Source: Nematocida ironsii
Lineage: Eukaryota > Microsporidia
NCBI GenBank assembly: GCA_001642415.1
Contig: LTDK01000083.1
Span: 1-64,000, forward strand
Direction: 5' to 3'
DNA length: 64,000 bases
The translations under genes and the position numbers were made by a program. Each line of letters opens with the position of its first letter. The first letter of the stretch is position 1. The notes beneath the pieces are model-generated. The model searched no databases. It was not told the DNA's origin and saw only the letters and a list, made by a program, of their open reading frames with translations. Below, one piece after another: positions 62,750-64,000 of the stretch.

Positions 62750-64000
62750 TTAAAGGATATTTTCAATTTGAAGGGACCGGTTTACATAGGTGTTATTCTT
62801 GTGCAGGCGAGGCCCAATCTTTATTTTCGTTCTTGGCCGCTTTGTTTTATTTTCAGTAGTTTTATTTTTCTCTATGTCACTAGACAGTATGGTTCCTGTT
62901 GCTAGTGGCACTGTATCTGCAGAGGGCACAGTAGGCAGCACCGGTGATGCTGATATTGCAGGTATTTCGGATGTAGTGGGTGTTTCAACTGTAGTAGGTA
63001 TTTCAGATGTGGTAGGTATTTCAGATGTAGTGGGTATAAAAGGTGAGGATACTATTTCGGGTATAGTAGGTATTTCAGATGTAGTGGGTATAAAAGGTGA
63101 GGATGATATTTCAGGCGAAGGTATGGGATCTGTTTCTGTTTCCTCGCAGATAAATAGAGGCTTTATTTGTTCTTCTGGTGTAAATTCCTCTGACATAGTT
63201 ATTTTAAACATATCATTGAGATCATTAATATCATAATATTGTGTAGGTGGGTTTTCATCTGTAGTATTATAAGAGGTTTCTAGAATGGCTGGGTTTGCTT
63301 CGGTAGGTATGGTAGATAATTTTTCTTCTGTAATAGTGGATTCTTCTGATAATGATTCCTCTGCTGTGTTAATAGATTCATCTATAGTAGGTAAAGTGGG
63401 TATAATTTCTTCTGTACCAATAAAAGGGATTGATGTGGTGGGAGTTTCATCGGCTGTTTTTTCTGTTATGGTAATAGATTCATTTATAGCCGGTACAGTC
63501 GGTATAATTGTTTCTGTAGTAGATATAAGTTCTTCTGTTGTAGTGGGCTCTTCTGGAATAGAAGGCAGAGAATTTTCAGAAATATTATCATTAGAAGCCA
63601 CTGTGGTAGTAAGAGCTTCCTCAGATATAGTCTCTAATATGGAAACATTCTCGGTTTTTATAGTAGAAGTGATTTCAGTAGGCTGAATGCGCTCTTGTTC
63701 CTCTGTTGTTGGCTCTTCTGTTGCTTCTGATAAGCTCATTTGACATTCTTGTAACTCATCCATAAGTCCATCACTTCTCTGATACATATATGTGTTAAGC
63801 GAGCGAAGAGAGTTAATTGCTTTATCAAGAGAGCGAATGGATGAATCTATACTATCAGAACCTGTTTCAGATAGAACGAAAGACTCATCTTCGGCTAGGG
63901 GTATATGCTGGTTTGCATCTTGTAGAATGCTAATTGCTGCTTGTAGTGGCCGATTGAGTGCCTCTTCCAGGTGTGCAACTGTTTCTAAGAAAGATGCGCT
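62750..64000 (-). CDS. Thr/Glu/Ser/Pro-rich repeat protein, 5'-partial
   Basis: The frame stays open from the stop near 62750 to the window edge, so the start lies outside; at least 416 residues are visible, beyond an internal Met at 63787. The visible N-part is helical (FLETVAHLEEALN, SIRSLDKAINSLRSL). Most of the rest is Thr/Glu/Ser/Pro/Ile-rich with imperfect repeats of TTSEIPTT and SSPFIPTT. The C-terminus is basic (KNKTTENKTKRPRTKIKIGP). A 39-base unit recurs exactly at 63012 and 63066. The style resembles a surface or secreted protein, but no signal peptide can be checked in the missing end. Confidence 0.65.
   Translation of the reverse strand, partial: SASFLETVAHLEEALNRPLQAAISILQDANQHIPLAEDESFVLSETGSDSIDSSIRSLDKAINSLRSLNTYMYQRSDGLMDELQECQMSLSEATEEPTTEEQERIQPTEITSTIKTENVSILETISEEALTTTVASNDNISENSLPSIPEEPTTTEELISTTETIIPTVPAINESITITEKTADETPTTSIPFIGTEEIIPTLPTIDESINTAEESLSEESTITEEKLSTIPTEANPAILETSYNTTDENPPTQYYDINDLNDMFKITMSEEFTPEEQIKPLFICEETETDPIPSPEISSSPFIPTTSEIPTIPEIVSSPFIPTTSEIPTTSEIPTTVETPTTSEIPAISASPVLPTVPSADTVPLATGTILSSDIEKNKTTENKTKRPRTKIKIGPRLHKNNTYVNRSLQIENIL
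63012..63104 (-). repeat. 54-base period repeat in coding region
   Basis: A 39-base unit starting GTAGGTATTTCAGATGTAGT and ending AGGTGAGGAT occurs exactly at 63012-63050 and 63066-63104. The period is a multiple of three, so the reading frame is kept; it encodes SSPFIPTTSEIPT. Confidence 0.8.

Noticed and set aside
62990..63110. Regularly spaced repeats that could suggest a CRISPR array
   Set aside because: Only a 39-base unit at a 54-base period in a coding frame, in a eukaryotic genome; it encodes a Thr/Pro repeat.

Overview
The window looks like a compact nuclear chromosome segment from a microsporidian, most likely of the Nematocida type. It is AT-rich and uses the standard code. Genes are single uninterrupted reading frames on both strands, often only 30-40 bases apart, and I see no convincing intron. 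Many housekeeping proteins are recognisably eukaryotic but shortened: Rpn2, Mcm7, Cct4, Sec1, Rad6, Has1, Mps1, Nup98, TFIIA-gamma. They alternate with fast-evolving secreted or membrane proteins that I cannot assign. The Nematocida assignment is an inference from gene content and style; no rRNA or other species marker lies in the window.

Layout. 1-7.2 kb: a gene-poor start with a dispersed repeat and a hairpin, a small hydrophobic protein, an MFS transporter, a two-finger GATA factor, an alternative oxidase and an ENTH-like (mini-epsin) protein. 7.2-14.1 kb: two secreted proteins of unknown function, a zinc-binding coiled-coil protein, a Spa2/GIT-like protein and a coiled-coil membrane protein. 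14.7-19 kb: Has1, Fyv7-like, Rad6/Ubc2 and Rrb1-like, so three ribosome-assembly factors lie close together. 19.5-33 kb: Mkt1-like, Rho GTPase, SRP72-like, signal peptide peptidase, deoxyhypusine hydroxylase, Rpn2, Sec1, an FMN-less diflavin-reductase-like protein and TFIIA-gamma. 33-41 kb: Mps1 kinase, an unknown protein, a Gid8-like CTLH protein, Cct4 and a Bub3/Gle2-like propeller. 41-46 kb: two secreted low-complexity proteins around an FG nucleoporin Nup98. 46.3-51.9 kb: Mcm7, a tRNA-Thr(CGU), a small unknown protein and an ARID (Swi1-like) protein. 52.8-60.7 kb: an accessory block of secreted or multi-pass orphans, including a large secreted gene broken into three reading frames at homopolymer runs. 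61.4-64 kb: a glyoxalase II-like protein lacking its bridging metal ligand, a stand-alone C-CAP domain, and a Thr/Glu-rich protein that runs off the window edge.

The features that ordinary annotation does not explain are: (i) a dispersed element of about 50 bp present four times, two copies forming a large inverted repeat immediately before the start codon of the broken secreted gene; (ii) a short motif, TTCGGGTTAT / ATAACCCGAA, found exactly in eight intergenic places and nearly so in several more; (iii) the three-frame secreted gene; and (iv) several enzymes or adaptors stripped of a domain or a key residue.

Candidate start codons were moved to the first good ATG wherever the longest open frame began at TTG or GTG.
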